From Faecalicatena contorta (GTDB taxonomy: Bacteria; Bacillota; Clostridia; Lachnospirales; Lachnospiraceae): a stretch of DNA of 64,000 nucleotides. Made by a program: the position numbers and the translations under genes. Of the stretch, positions 40,821 through 50,400 are shown piece by piece. The notes under the pieces are model-generated. The model saw only the letters and a list, made by a program, of their open reading frames with translations. It searched no databases and was not told the DNA's origin. The stretch is taken from the NCBI RefSeq assembly GCF_039521745.1, contig NZ_BAAACT010000175.1, one strand, 5' to 3'. Position 1 is the first letter of the stretch, and each line of letters opens with the position of its first letter.

Positions 40821-41504
40821 TTAGATGCCTCTGATTGCGATGACTCTGACGGCACAAGAATCGACCCGTTTCATACGCAGCGGCAAAACAAATAACGTGA
40901 CACGTTCCTCTTTGACCGCTTCCAGATTCGTAAGCGATTCTATAATTGCCGTATTATTCTCAAAACAATTGGTATGGTTCGGCTGGCGGTCATCGTCAGG
41001 CACTTCGATTCCTGATGCGTCCGTCCCGATTACCGGCGGGTCAAACTTTTCAATCAGCCAGAGAACCGCTTCCTTCTCTACATGTGGAAAGGGTTCCCAG
41101 TCCGGGTCATGGAACTTTTTATCAAACCCCGTGTAAAAAAGTATCATGTCTCCCTTTTGAAGCCTGTCTTCATATTTTTGGATCTCTTCCAGAGTAATAA
41201 ATTCCCCGGCCTTCTTTCCCGTACAATCCATGATAAACGCTTCACCGACCAGGCGTTCCACAGGGTATTGTGCACAATCGGGGCCGTCAAATTTGTGGTG
41301 GAAGGGAACCTCTATGTGTGTCCCTACATGGGAATGCATCTTCACCTCACTCTCTATGTACCAGACATCCTCTGCATGGGCACGGGCATTCCCGTTCGGA
41401 TCCAGTTCTACCACATCACGAAATGAAGACTCAAAGGGAAAATTTTCTTTTCCGGATTCCAAAACATGATTAAGTTCTACAATATCCTCTTTCTTTACTT
41501 TCAT
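40821..41504 (-). CDS. Cyclase-family (KynB-like) metal-dependent hydrolase
   Basis: A 227-residue protein of the cyclase/kynurenine-formamidase superfamily. Metal-ligand motif: HSHVGTHIEVPFHH; second region: DMILFYTGFDKKFHDPDW, and GTDASGIEVPDDDRQPNHTNCFENN. The family hydrolyses amides, esters or lactones of varied compounds. As first gene of a sugar operon it may open a lactone or hydrolyse a derivative of the imported ligand; no substrate is shown. AGGAGGATGTT precedes the ATG. Confidence 0.87.
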   Translation of the reverse strand: MKVKKEDIVELNHVLESGKENFPFESSFRDVVELDPNGNARAHAEDVWYIESEVKMHSHVGTHIEVPFHHKFDGPDCAQYPVERLVGEAFIMDCTGKKAGEFITLEEIQKYEDRLQKGDMILFYTGFDKKFHDPDWEPFPHVEKEAVLWLIEKFDPPVIGTDASGIEVPDDDRQPNHTNCFENNTAIIESLTNLEAVKEERVTLFVLPLRMKRVDSCAVRVIAIRGI

Positions 41505-41583
41505 AACATCCTCCTTTTCCTTTCTTATACCTTTGAATAGTTTTTGATTTCTTTTCGCTGTCTAGGCTTTTTCTGTTGACTAA

Positions 41584-41612
41584 ATCATATCACAGGTTTT
41601 TTTACTTTTCAA
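41584..41612 (-). promoter_or_regulatory. Promoter of the sugar operon
   Basis: Minus strand: -35 TTGAAA (41607-41612), 17-bp spacer, -10 TATGAT (41584-41589). Confidence 0.75.
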
Positions 41613-41618
41613 CAAATA

Positions 41619-41647
41619 TTTTCATTTTTAATTACAAAAAGTGAAAA
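41619..41647. promoter_or_regulatory. Candidate RpiR operator
   Basis: Imperfect palindrome TTTTCATTTTTA...AAAAAGTGAAAA, a few bases upstream of the -35 box of the sugar operon. It lies in the divergent gap with the regulator gene. GAAA/TTTC half-sites are typical of RpiR-type regulators. Confidence 0.5.
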
Positions 41648-41755
41648 TGAAAGCATTTTCTACATATTTCACAAAACAGCGCGTTCCATTCTGTATATTA
41701 TGCCGGACTTCATTCACCGGCGTTTTATTTTCCACGGTTTTCTCTCAATACTGCA

Positions 41756-41784
41756 TTGTCAATTCCCGCTTTATATGGTAGAAT
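41756..41784 (+). promoter_or_regulatory. Promoter of the RpiR gene
   Basis: -35 TTGTCA (41756-41761), 17-bp spacer, -10 TAGAAT (41779-41784). Confidence 0.7.
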
Positions 41785-41841
41785 ACACATAACCCTATAA
41801 ATAAGATTCAAAAATAAAAATGACTGCGGAGGCAAAGAGAT

Positions 41842-42726
41842 TTGATCACCAAAAACAGGCCAATCAATAAAGAAAGTAAAGAAATATCACATGCATGTCT
41901 AATTAAATTTCATTTTATTTATGATAATCTGAAATCAGCTGAGAGAAAAGCTGCTGATTTCTGTCTGAGCAATCCTTCCGACGTTGCTACTTTGACGATC
42001 AGTGAAGTAGCCGAGAGAAGCGGCTGCAGCGAAGCGACCCTCGTACGTCTGGCACGCAGGCTGGGATACGGCGGCTATCCGGAATTGCGCGCAAATATCC
42101 TGCCGAAAGAATATGAAGATATATTTAATTATATTGGTATATCAGAATCGGACAGCCTTCAGTCGATCACCTCCAGCGTATTCAATTCCTGCATCTTGTA
42201 TTTACAGGATTCCCTGCAGTCCATTGACTACGGTGCCCTGTCTCAGGCAATCGATCTGCTCGCCGGCTCCAGGCGGTTTATTTTTGCCGCCTCAGGAGAC
42301 GCACATTTTATAGCTGCCTCGGCCGCTCAAAAGTTCATGCGCATCGGTTATCAGACCACGGCGTCCTCAGACTTCGACTCGCAGCTGATCGCTTTATCAC
42401 AGATGACGCCCGAAGATGCCCTCATCTGCATCTCACATTCCGGTAAGACCCGCAATATCTGCAGCCTGGCTAAGGTGGCAAGGGAACACGGCATTAAAGT
42501 CATCACCATCACCAATTTCCCTGGAGCGCCGCTGGCAAAGCACTCGGATATTCTTTTATTGACCGCTTCTTTTTCTTACGATGTGATGGACGAAGTACTG
42601 GCCAAGCGTGTACCTGCGCTGTGTCTGCTGGATACGCTGTATCTATCCGTTCTGATGAAAAAAAAGAGCAGCCTGCAGCCGCTGATAGACAATGTGAACG
42701 AGTATCTTTCGCTCAATAAGCATTAG
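41842..42726 (+). CDS. MurR/RpiR-family transcriptional regulator
   Basis: A 294-residue regulator. The N-terminal HTH_6 domain has LKSAERKAADFCLSNPSDVATLTISEVAERSGCSEATLVRLARRLGYGGYPELRA. The C-terminal SIS domain has RRFIFAASGDAHFIAASAAQKF and ALICISHSGKTRNI, which senses a phosphosugar. It is divergent from the sugar operon and almost certainly regulates it in response to a pathway intermediate. The start is TTG at 41842, with GCGGAGG nine bases upstream; promoter elements are visible. Confidence 0.92.
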   Translation: MITKNRPINKESKEISHACLIKFHFIYDNLKSAERKAADFCLSNPSDVATLTISEVAERSGCSEATLVRLARRLGYGGYPELRANILPKEYEDIFNYIGISESDSLQSITSSVFNSCILYLQDSLQSIDYGALSQAIDLLAGSRRFIFAASGDAHFIAASAAQKFMRIGYQTTASSDFDSQLIALSQMTPEDALICISHSGKTRNICSLAKVAREHGIKVITITNFPGAPLAKHSDILLLTASFSYDVMDEVLAKRVPALCLLDTLYLSVLMKKKSSLQPLIDNVNEYLSLNKH

Positions 42727-42776
42727 ACGGAAAAGTCGGGGTTTTCGGTTAATACTGATCTTAAGTCCTTTATCAA

Positions 42777-42838
42777 AGAAAAATATCCCGTGGAACTCGA
42801 TGCTTTTCAGCGCAGAGTTCTCCGCGGGATATTTCTCT
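42777..42838. terminator. Bidirectional terminator between convergent genes
   Basis: AGAAAAATATCCCG pairs with CGGGATATTTCTCT; an inner GGAACTC/GAGTTC stem extends it. T or A runs flank it on each side. Confidence 0.85.
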
Positions 42839-42893
42839 GTAGTATTCTTAGTACTAATAAAACTCTGTCATCATGATCATATGAAATATACAT

Positions 42894-43787
42894 TTAGAGT
42901 TCAGCATCTGCCATTCCTTTTAGGATAGTTCTCAGCTCTGCCTGAGTCCCCCTCATGTTCCGCAGGTTTTTCAGTACATCTTTTTCACTATGTGCTGCTC
43001 TCAATATTTCCTTTCTTTTTTCGATATATCCGTTGCTAATATAATAATTACAGGTCACGAAAGTCCGCCCATTCTCAAGGATGATCTGAAGGACATGCAA
43101 AACCTTTTCAAAGTTTCTCGATAATATTTTAAACGAATCTACAAAAAACACTTCCGTATGTCCTGAAATCAGATTTCCGAGCGCTTCCTCCAAATATTCA
43201 TCAAACTCCAGGCTATATCCATCACAAATCACTTTATCATATTTTCTGCAATCCAGTTTCTGGTCTTCATATTCGGAAACTGTTTGATCAGCCCCTGCAA
43301 ATTCTAATATTTCTCCTGTCATTAATGCTGTCTTTTTCAAAACATCCCATGCCAGTGGATATTTCTTTATGGCTTGTCCGTAAACATCTTTGAATTCCAT
43401 ACTCTGTGCTTCTTCCCGTAAAGATGCGAAACTGCACTGCCTGAAATATACAATCGCATCCGATGTCAACTGTCTTATTTTTTCATTTGACAGGGGATCC
43501 TGCATTTTAAATTGGGTACAATTAACACTTGCTGCTACCTCTAGCATACTATTTCTTAACGCTGCAACGACAAATTCTTTTACCTCGGCAGCTGCATAAG
43601 GTTCATAAAACAATGCCTCTTCATCCGTTACAAACAAGATTGTCCGCCTGTATTCCTCATCGTCCCATTTAGATAACAGGGAACACATTCTGTTCTTTAT
43701 ATCGGCCGCAATCTGTTCTCTATATCGATATTTCATTTCCCTCAGCTGGTTTCCTAATAAATCATTTAAATATTCCTGAATTCCCAT
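42894..43787 (-). CDS. Unrecognised protein of about 297 residues
   Basis: I recognise no family. The sequence is mostly helical and acidic: GIQEYLNDLLGNQLREMKYRYREQI, then a segment TILFVTDEEALFYEPYAAAEVKEF and a C-terminal part with TEVFFVDSFKILSRNFEKVLHVLQIILENGRTF. There is no signal peptide or membrane helix. It is slightly richer in A/T than its neighbours. The start at 43787 has GCAGGTG just upstream; the longer ATG at 43811 is possible. It stands alone, facing the RpiR gene across a shared terminator. Possibly a nucleotide-binding or regulatory protein, but that is a guess. Confidence 0.6.
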   Translation of the reverse strand: MGIQEYLNDLLGNQLREMKYRYREQIAADIKNRMCSLLSKWDDEEYRRTILFVTDEEALFYEPYAAAEVKEFVVAALRNSMLEVAASVNCTQFKMQDPLSNEKIRQLTSDAIVYFRQCSFASLREEAQSMEFKDVYGQAIKKYPLAWDVLKKTALMTGEILEFAGADQTVSEYEDQKLDCRKYDKVICDGYSLEFDEYLEEALGNLISGHTEVFFVDSFKILSRNFEKVLHVLQIILENGRTFVTCNYYISNGYIEKRKEILRAAHSEKDVLKNLRNMRGTQAELRTILKGMADAEL

Positions 43788-43888
43788 ATCACACCTGCTT
43801 TCACGTATCATGTAAATAGTTCACGCTGTATTTTCCTAAGTATACCCAGAGGGTATCCCTTTTTATTGACTGCTTCTACAGCCATTGC

Positions 43889-44767
43889 TTACTCCTTGTC
43901 CGCGGCGTCACGCCGTCCTCTGTCAATCTGGTAAAGACAGGTGAATCCCAGAATTAATACGGCGCCAATTCCCTGAAGCACCCGTATAGGTTCCCGGAAA
44001 AACAACGTTGAGACAAGAATTGCCACAAAGGGATCAAGATAGCTGAGGATGGCCGTCTGCTGCCCCGCTAAATCTTTTATCGATGAAAAATACAGCCAAT
44101 AGCACAGCCCTGTATAAATTACGCCTACTATCAGTAGATTTCCAATACTTCCGGGGGAAGCAGCCTGGATCCGGAACCCGCCCTGTACCATCAGAATCAC
44201 AAACAACAAGGACACTGCCCCCAAAAATTGGATGATCGTACGCTCCAGCCCGCTCCCTTCACGGATCCATTTATTCATCAGCACTACAGCAGCATAGAAC
44301 ACGGCGGCTCCCAGGCCAAAACCAATGCCCGCCCGGCTGCCGACTGCCATGCTGTTACCTGCGCTGACCACAAGCACAAGCCCTGCAGTTGCCATTACGA
44401 AACACAAAAGCTGAAACAGCGTCATCCGCTCTTTAAACAAAAGGGGCGACACTATCATCACAATCACCGGGGCAAAATAATAGGCCAGCGTAGCCACCGC
44501 AATAGTCGTATGTTCATAAGCCATAAACAGCAGTGCCCAATTTAAGCCAACCGCCATCCCTGACAAAAACAGGAGAACTTTTTGTTTCCTGCTGATATGT
44601 ATTTTATTTTCTCTATAAAAGGCCTTTTTAATGAACCACAATACCACCAGCGCTATACTCCCGCGCCAGAAGGCTATCTCCATGGAACTAAGGGCAATCC
44701 CCCGTACAAAAATGGAGATGGTTCCAAAAGCCGTCATAGCCAATGCATTTTTTATCTGCGCTGTCAT
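43889..44767 (-). CDS. DMT-superfamily (EamA) transporter
   Basis: A 292-residue membrane protein with ten hydrophobic helices in two EamA repeats. First repeat: MTAFGTISIFVRGIALSSMEIAFWRGSIALVVLW; second: LIVGVIYTGLCYWLYFSSIKDLAGQQTAILSYLDPFVAILVSTLFF, the typical closing stretch of the family. It probably exports a metabolite or amino acid. GGGGGAGCT precedes the ATG. It is a single gene; the transcript of the upstream CFA synthase gene ends before it. Confidence 0.9.
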   Translation of the reverse strand: MTAQIKNALAMTAFGTISIFVRGIALSSMEIAFWRGSIALVVLWFIKKAFYRENKIHISRKQKVLLFLSGMAVGLNWALLFMAYEHTTIAVATLAYYFAPVIVMIVSPLLFKERMTLFQLLCFVMATAGLVLVVSAGNSMAVGSRAGIGFGLGAAVFYAAVVLMNKWIREGSGLERTIIQFLGAVSLLFVILMVQGGFRIQAASPGSIGNLLIVGVIYTGLCYWLYFSSIKDLAGQQTAILSYLDPFVAILVSTLFFREPIRVLQGIGAVLILGFTCLYQIDRGRRDAADKE

Positions 44768-44883
44768 AGCTCCCCCATTTTTCAGTGTATTATAATTTAT
44801 CTTATCATATAAACGCTCCTACTTCAAACGCTATCATCCATTGTAACGTCAAAGATATCCATACCTGTGCAATTTTTCTGCAC

Positions 44884-44933
44884 AAAAAGAACGTCCGCCA
44901 TTTTGGATCTTCCAAAAGGAGAACGTTCAGCGG
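44884..44933 (-). terminator. Terminator after the CFA synthase gene
   Basis: GAACGT..CCGCCATTTTGG pairs with CCAAAAGGAGAACGTTC-AGCGG. On the minus strand TTCTTTTTG follows. Confidence 0.8.
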
Positions 44934-44968
44934 CCATTGCATACAGCCTGCCGGCCCGGCTTGATCTT

Positions 44969-46132
44969 CTAATACCACCTCACAGCAGGTAATTGATTGT
45001 TAATTCCCTTGGTCATAAGGATCTGATGCAGGTCAATGATCCCATTATTGAAGGTCGCCGCACAGGAGGACAGATAGAGATCCCACATTCTGACAAATTT
45101 TTCATCAAACATCTGCCGCACCTCGTTAATATGTTCCCTGAAGTTGCGCTCCCAGCACAAGAGTGTACGGTTATAATGAGGCCGCAGATTCTCCACATCA
45201 AGCGTATGGAAGTTATCCTCCGCCACATCTGCAAGCACCTCCCTCAGACTTGGAACCATACCGCCCGGGAAGATATACTTTTTAATCCATGGATCGCCCG
45301 GATGCTCCTTCAATGCACTGATAAAATGCAGCAGGAACAGGCCGCCCGGCTCCATCACTTTGTTTACACAGTCTATAAATTCCTGGTAATTGTCGCGCCC
45401 GACGTGCTCGATCATCCCAACACTCACGACGCGTTCAAACTTCCAGCCTGTTTTGGGCAGATCACGGTAATCCATCAGTTCCACCTTAAGCAGATCCTCC
45501 AGCCCCTCTGCCTGGATACGGAGGTTAAATTCTTTATATTGTTCTTCACTGAGTGTAATCCCTGTCCCATGTACCTTATACTTTTTCGCAGCCTCAATGA
45601 GCAGAAATCCCCAGCCGCAGCCAATGTCCAGCAGAGTCATCCCTTCCTTAAGGTAAAGTTTTTCTAAAATGTGATCCACCTTGTTGACTTGCGCCTGGTA
45701 AAGCGTATCGTCTTCATGCACAAAATACCCGCAGGAATAGCTTAATGTCTCATCCAGCCAAAGCTTGTAAAAGTCGTTGCCGATATCATAATGGCTGCGC
45801 ACTTCCTTCTCCTGGTTTTTCTTTGCAGAGGACGAGAAAATTAGCTTTTTAAGTGCTTTTTTGTCCGTTGAGAATTTGCCCATCTGCCCCAGAAAATGAT
45901 TCAACGCCTCATACAGGTCGCCTTCAACCTCCAGATCCCCGTTCATGTATGCCTCTCCAAGAGCAAGCGATGTGCTTGTCATCAGTTCCGTCAATGGAAT
46001 CATCTTATGGATTATTACCGTGAAAGTGGGTTCCCCTTCTCCGATTAAGTATTCTTTGTTGTCCATCTTCACAAGAAATGGATGTTCATCAAACTTTTTT
46101 AAAAACGATACTAAAACATTCTCTTCAAGCAT
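44969..46132 (-). CDS. cfa: Cyclopropane-fatty-acyl-phospholipid synthase
   Basis: A roughly 387-residue SAM-dependent methyltransferase that adds a methylene bridge to unsaturated acyl chains in membrane phospholipids. An N-terminal lipid-binding part of about 115 residues precedes the catalytic domain. SHYDIGNDFYKLWLDETLSYSCGYF is the family signature; the SAM loop is LLDIGCGWGFLLIEAAKKY; VSVGMIEHVG follows. I use the start at 46132, seven bases after GGGAGG; a longer frame begins at 46243 with a hydrophobic leader but no ribosome binding site. Single gene. Confidence 0.93.
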   Translation of the reverse strand: MLEENVLVSFLKKFDEHPFLVKMDNKEYLIGEGEPTFTVIIHKMIPLTELMTSTSLALGEAYMNGDLEVEGDLYEALNHFLGQMGKFSTDKKALKKLIFSSSAKKNQEKEVRSHYDIGNDFYKLWLDETLSYSCGYFVHEDDTLYQAQVNKVDHILEKLYLKEGMTLLDIGCGWGFLLIEAAKKYKVHGTGITLSEEQYKEFNLRIQAEGLEDLLKVELMDYRDLPKTGWKFERVVSVGMIEHVGRDNYQEFIDCVNKVMEPGGLFLLHFISALKEHPGDPWIKKYIFPGGMVPSLREVLADVAEDNFHTLDVENLRPHYNRTLLCWERNFREHINEVRQMFDEKFVRMWDLYLSSCAATFNNGIIDLHQILMTKGINNQLPAVRWY

Positions 46133-46327
46133 CTGTCTGCCTCCCAGCTTAATAATGATGTAGTTAAGGATGGCTGTTTGGTACTCTTTTGCCATCTTAG
46201 TGATAAAATTCAACAGCACTGCTGCCACTAAGCATAGCACCAATAAAAATAAAAGAGAAGTACACCATGTCCGTTTTGTCCCTGCCTACTTAACGGAGTA
46301 TTGCCATTTGACCGCCCGCTGATGCAG

Positions 46328-47302
46328 TCAGGCACCGCATTTTTCTTCCCTGGAAAACATTTTCCTGACCGCTTGCATATAACCTTCCCGGTCTTTTATA
46401 AAGCTCATGCAGTGCTTTGCTCCGTCCACCAGCAACAGCTCCTTATCTGCCGTACAGGCCTCGTAATTGCGAAGCGACATCTCACAGGGCACAAATGTGT
46501 CCGCCCTGCCGTGGATAAAAAGAACCGGCACGCTGCAGTGTTTCATCGCCTCAAGCGTACTATATTCCTTCAGATCATAACCGGCGCGCTTCCTGCACAG
46601 CCAGTTCAGCTGGTCCATAACCGGATGTTCCAGCAGTTTAAAGTTCGTTCGTCCGAAACGGTATACCATCTCATATGGGGAGGTAAATCCGCAGTCAGCA
46701 ATTACCCCTTTTATCTCTGCCGGCAGCTTCTCCCCTGCCGCCATCAGTACGGTTGCTGCACCCATGGATACGCCGTAAAGATAGACCGGAAGGCGGTTGG
46801 TATTCCTTTCTGCCAGCCAATTTAACCATATCCTGCAGTCCCTGCGTTCCAGCAGCCCGAATCCCATATATTTTCCTTCACTTTCCCCCTGCGCCCTCTG
46901 TTCTACAAGCAGAAGGCTGCTGTTTTCTTCGTAAAGCCATTTCAGGCATGCCCCAAAATCATGCCGCCAGGATCCACGCCAGCCATGGAACATCACAACA
47001 ATCCGTTCAACCTTCTCTGCTTCCAGATAATATCCGGTTAGTCTCAGCCCGTCTTCGCTTTTTATGTGCACACTTTCACAGTGCATCCCCTCGATCCATT
47101 GGATTCCCTCACTGCGTTCTTTAAGCTCTTCCGCCTCTTCCTGTACTGTCCTCTTGCGCAGTTTTTTCCTTTTGTCTCTCTTTTTTCGGAAAAAGACACA
47201 GGAGCGCCCCACCGCCATACTGAAAAATGTACCTACTGCCGCACAATCCAAAGCGCACATGATACCTGCTGCCAGAAAGATTCTTTTCCATACTCGTTTC
47301 AT
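46328..47302 (-). CDS. Membrane-anchored alpha/beta hydrolase
   Basis: A 324-residue hydrolase. The N-terminus has one hydrophobic helix (IFLAAGIMCALDCAAVGTFFSMAVG), followed by a basic linker. The fold shows the oxyanion region MFHGWRGSWRHD, nucleophile elbow GVSMGAATVLM, Asp in FIHGRADTFVP and His in GAKHCMS. This fits the BAAT/YqkD-like lysophospholipase or esterase group. The substrate is unknown. It lies 85 bases upstream of the cfa frame in the same direction. Confidence 0.88.
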   Translation of the reverse strand: MKRVWKRIFLAAGIMCALDCAAVGTFFSMAVGRSCVFFRKKRDKRKKLRKRTVQEEAEELKERSEGIQWIEGMHCESVHIKSEDGLRLTGYYLEAEKVERIVVMFHGWRGSWRHDFGACLKWLYEENSSLLLVEQRAQGESEGKYMGFGLLERRDCRIWLNWLAERNTNRLPVYLYGVSMGAATVLMAAGEKLPAEIKGVIADCGFTSPYEMVYRFGRTNFKLLEHPVMDQLNWLCRKRAGYDLKEYSTLEAMKHCSVPVLFIHGRADTFVPCEMSLRNYEACTADKELLLVDGAKHCMSFIKDREGYMQAVRKMFSREEKCGA

Positions 47303-47444
47303 TGTATATATCGCCGCTCTTCATAATTTATTTTATAACTGTTTACAATTCATTCAAAAATGTATCACACTTTTTCCACAAGTAAAAGGTATACTATAAT
47401 TGTTCAAAAGAAAAGAACACTTTTTCATAAACTTTTTCCCCCTT

Positions 47445-47465
47445 GAGTCACAGTAACTGTGACTC
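47445..47465. terminator. Hairpin after the GGDEF-EAL gene
   Basis: GAGTCACAG-TAA-CTGTGACTC, directly after the stop codon. The T-rich flank is on the plus strand (TTTCCTTTT), so its direction as a terminator is ambiguous. Confidence 0.55.
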
Positions 47466-47472
47466 TTTCCTT

Positions 47473-50400
47473 TTATTCCGGAGTCTTTTCCGGATCTGCC
47501 AGCTCCGGACGAACCTCCTTCATACCGGAATCGTATTGAACGAATGTACTTTTTCCATTCATTTTTGCCGTGAACAGCGCAGTATCCGCTTTCCTGTACA
47601 GCTCGTCAAATGTATTTCCCTGCCGCGGAATCATCGCATACCCAGCCGATATCGAAAACTTGATTGCCTTTTTTCCTGTGTGGTAAGTAACCTCCATATC
47701 GGAAAGGATCTGCTTCAGTTTCTCATTCACTGCTTCTTCCCTGATATTCCTGCATAGAACAAGGAATTCATCTCCGCCCATACGGCATACAATATCATTT
47801 TCCCTGAAATAGCTGTTCAGCTTCTCCGCATTCTTACGGATCATGGAATCCCCGTACGCATGCCCGAATACATCATTTGCCGTCTTAAAATTATCCATAT
47901 CAAACATAATCACTGCCGACTCCTCATCCGGATATTCTTTCATATAATCCTCAATTTTCTTCTTAGCAGTGCAGCGGTTATACAAGCCTGTCATAGCATC
48001 CGTCTCGGCCATCCTGGCCAGCTGAAGCTCCTGCTTCTTCTGCGCGTCGATATCTGTCACAAATATATAGGCATAGACCTCACCGTTTTCCTCAGACCGG
48101 GTATAGTGCATGAGCATCCGCATCCAGCTCGGTGCCCCCTTGTACATCCGCTGATAATCCAGGCTTTCCATAACCTTGCCGTTTTGATACGCCTGATACA
48201 TTCTATCTTTATCCGTAAATGTCCGGAACAGATCCCGATAACGGGGCAGAATCAGTTCGCTGCACATGTAATCCGATGCACCTTCTAACAGCATAATCTG
48301 GCTGCATCCAGTCTCGCCCACCCAGCTGTCAAGACTTCCGCCGCACACACTTTTCCTTGTGAGGCAGACTTTAAAATCATACAGCGCCTGACTGCGGAAT
48401 ATCTCCAGTGTTTTCATATTTTCCGTGATGATCTGTTCCCGCCGTCTCTGTTCCGTAACGTCAGAAACAGCTCCATAATAGATTCTGCCGTCCTCCTGTG
48501 CCTTCAGGAAAAAGGCATGCAGCCGTATCCAGATGACAGAACCATCGGCAAGAATATGACGGATCTGTCCGCTGCCGCCGTTCAGCCTGTTTTTATCCGC
48601 CCGTTGAAAGATGTCCAGAAGTTCTTTCCGGTCCGCCTCATATATTCCTCTCTGGAACTGCATACGCTGCGCTTCCAGATCAATCGGACTGCTTCCCGTA
48701 ACTTTATAATAATGTTCATTTACCTGCAGCAATTCTACATGGCCGCCGGACACTTTATAAATCCCGATCCCGCCCAGTATATTATGGATCAGTGTCTCGC
48801 TGAATATGTCCGCATTCAGAAGATCCTTAATACTGAGGCTTTTTACATCTCTGGCCTTAATCCCTCTGTAATCAAAGTTTTCCGGAGTCTCCAGCAATCT
48901 TTCATAACTCTCAATGGTAAGCGGCTGAAAAAAATAATATCCCTGTCCGTACAGGCACCCCATTTCCAGGAGCACCTTAACCTGTTCTCCGGTTTCCACA
49001 CCCTCTGCTATAATACGCAGTCCCATGAGCGTTGCCATCCTGATAATGGCCTCGAGTATTCCCAGCCCCTTATCCGCACTCTTTTCATCCATATCCAAAA
49101 ACTTCATATCAATTTTCAGGATATCGACATTAATATCTTTCAGCATATTCAGTGAAGAATAGCCGCTTCCGAAGTCATCCATCAGAACCGTAAATCCTGC
49201 GCTGCGCAGCTGCTCTGCCACACCTGTAATCTTCTGGTATTCCTCCGCATAAGCACTCTCGGTAATCTCGATCTCCAGAAGATTTGCCGGAAGGCAGTAC
49301 TCCTCTGCCATATTTTTTAGGCACTCCACCACGTCCAGCGTGTAAATGTCCACCCTGGATACATTTATTGAAATCGGAAGAAGCGTCTTCCCCTCATCCA
49401 GCCATTTTCTAAGATATCTGCAGACCTCTTTCCAGATATACAGATCCAATTTGGCAATAAATCCGCTTTGTTCCAAAAGCGGTATAAACGCCCCCGGCGT
49501 GACCAGCCCCCGTTCCGGATGCCGCCATCTTACCAGGGATTCCACTCCCACAATGCGGCCTGTACCCATATTGCATTTTGGCTGCAGATAGAATGTGAAT
49601 TCTCCGTTCTCCAGTCCTCTCTGCACCTCCGAAAGCATCAAATGTTTCTCTTCCATTCTCTGCATCATAACCGCATCATACCGGCACATCCTGTTTGCAT
49701 AATTTCCCTTTACCATAGACATCGCAATCGCAGCCCTGTCATATATCATGCTGGCGGGCACGGATTTGTCCGTGATCTCATACACGCCAAAGGCCGGCAG
49801 AAACCCGGCATTCCCTCTGTACTGTCTGACAAATCTCAGAATGCGGTTCTGCATGCAGTCCAGATTTGCCTCTATACAGGGAATCAGAAGACAAAAATCA
49901 TCCTCCCCCAAATAACCGGACAGCCCGCCGTATTCATTACTGATCTCTCTCAGACACTTTGCGAAATTTACCAGAAATTCATCCCCCGCCTTTTTCCCAT
50001 ACCACTCATTAAACAGCTTAAAATGTTCAATATCCACGGCCGCAAGGCAATACCTTTCCTCCCCCGCGTCCCGCAGAAAGGCCTCCATTGCCTGAAAGAA
50101 TTTTCCTTTTTTATAGAGTCCGGTGAGAGAATGAATGCCTTCTGCGCCAGCTTCTCCTGCTTTTGCCGCCGGCACTTGATGTTCCGGAATATTTCTGGAA
50201 ATAATAATGCTGCATGCTCCTTTCCCGGGCCAATCGATCTTCCCGGTACTCAGTTCCACCCAGCACTTTAATTTTTCATTATACATCTCCACCGTGGAAG
50301 CATTCCACTCTGCAAGCGGGCATTTCCGGCACGGAGAGCTATTCCCGCAGAGCACCTCGTAACAAGTATCCCCGGAATGCATTTCCGGGTATACGTTCTT

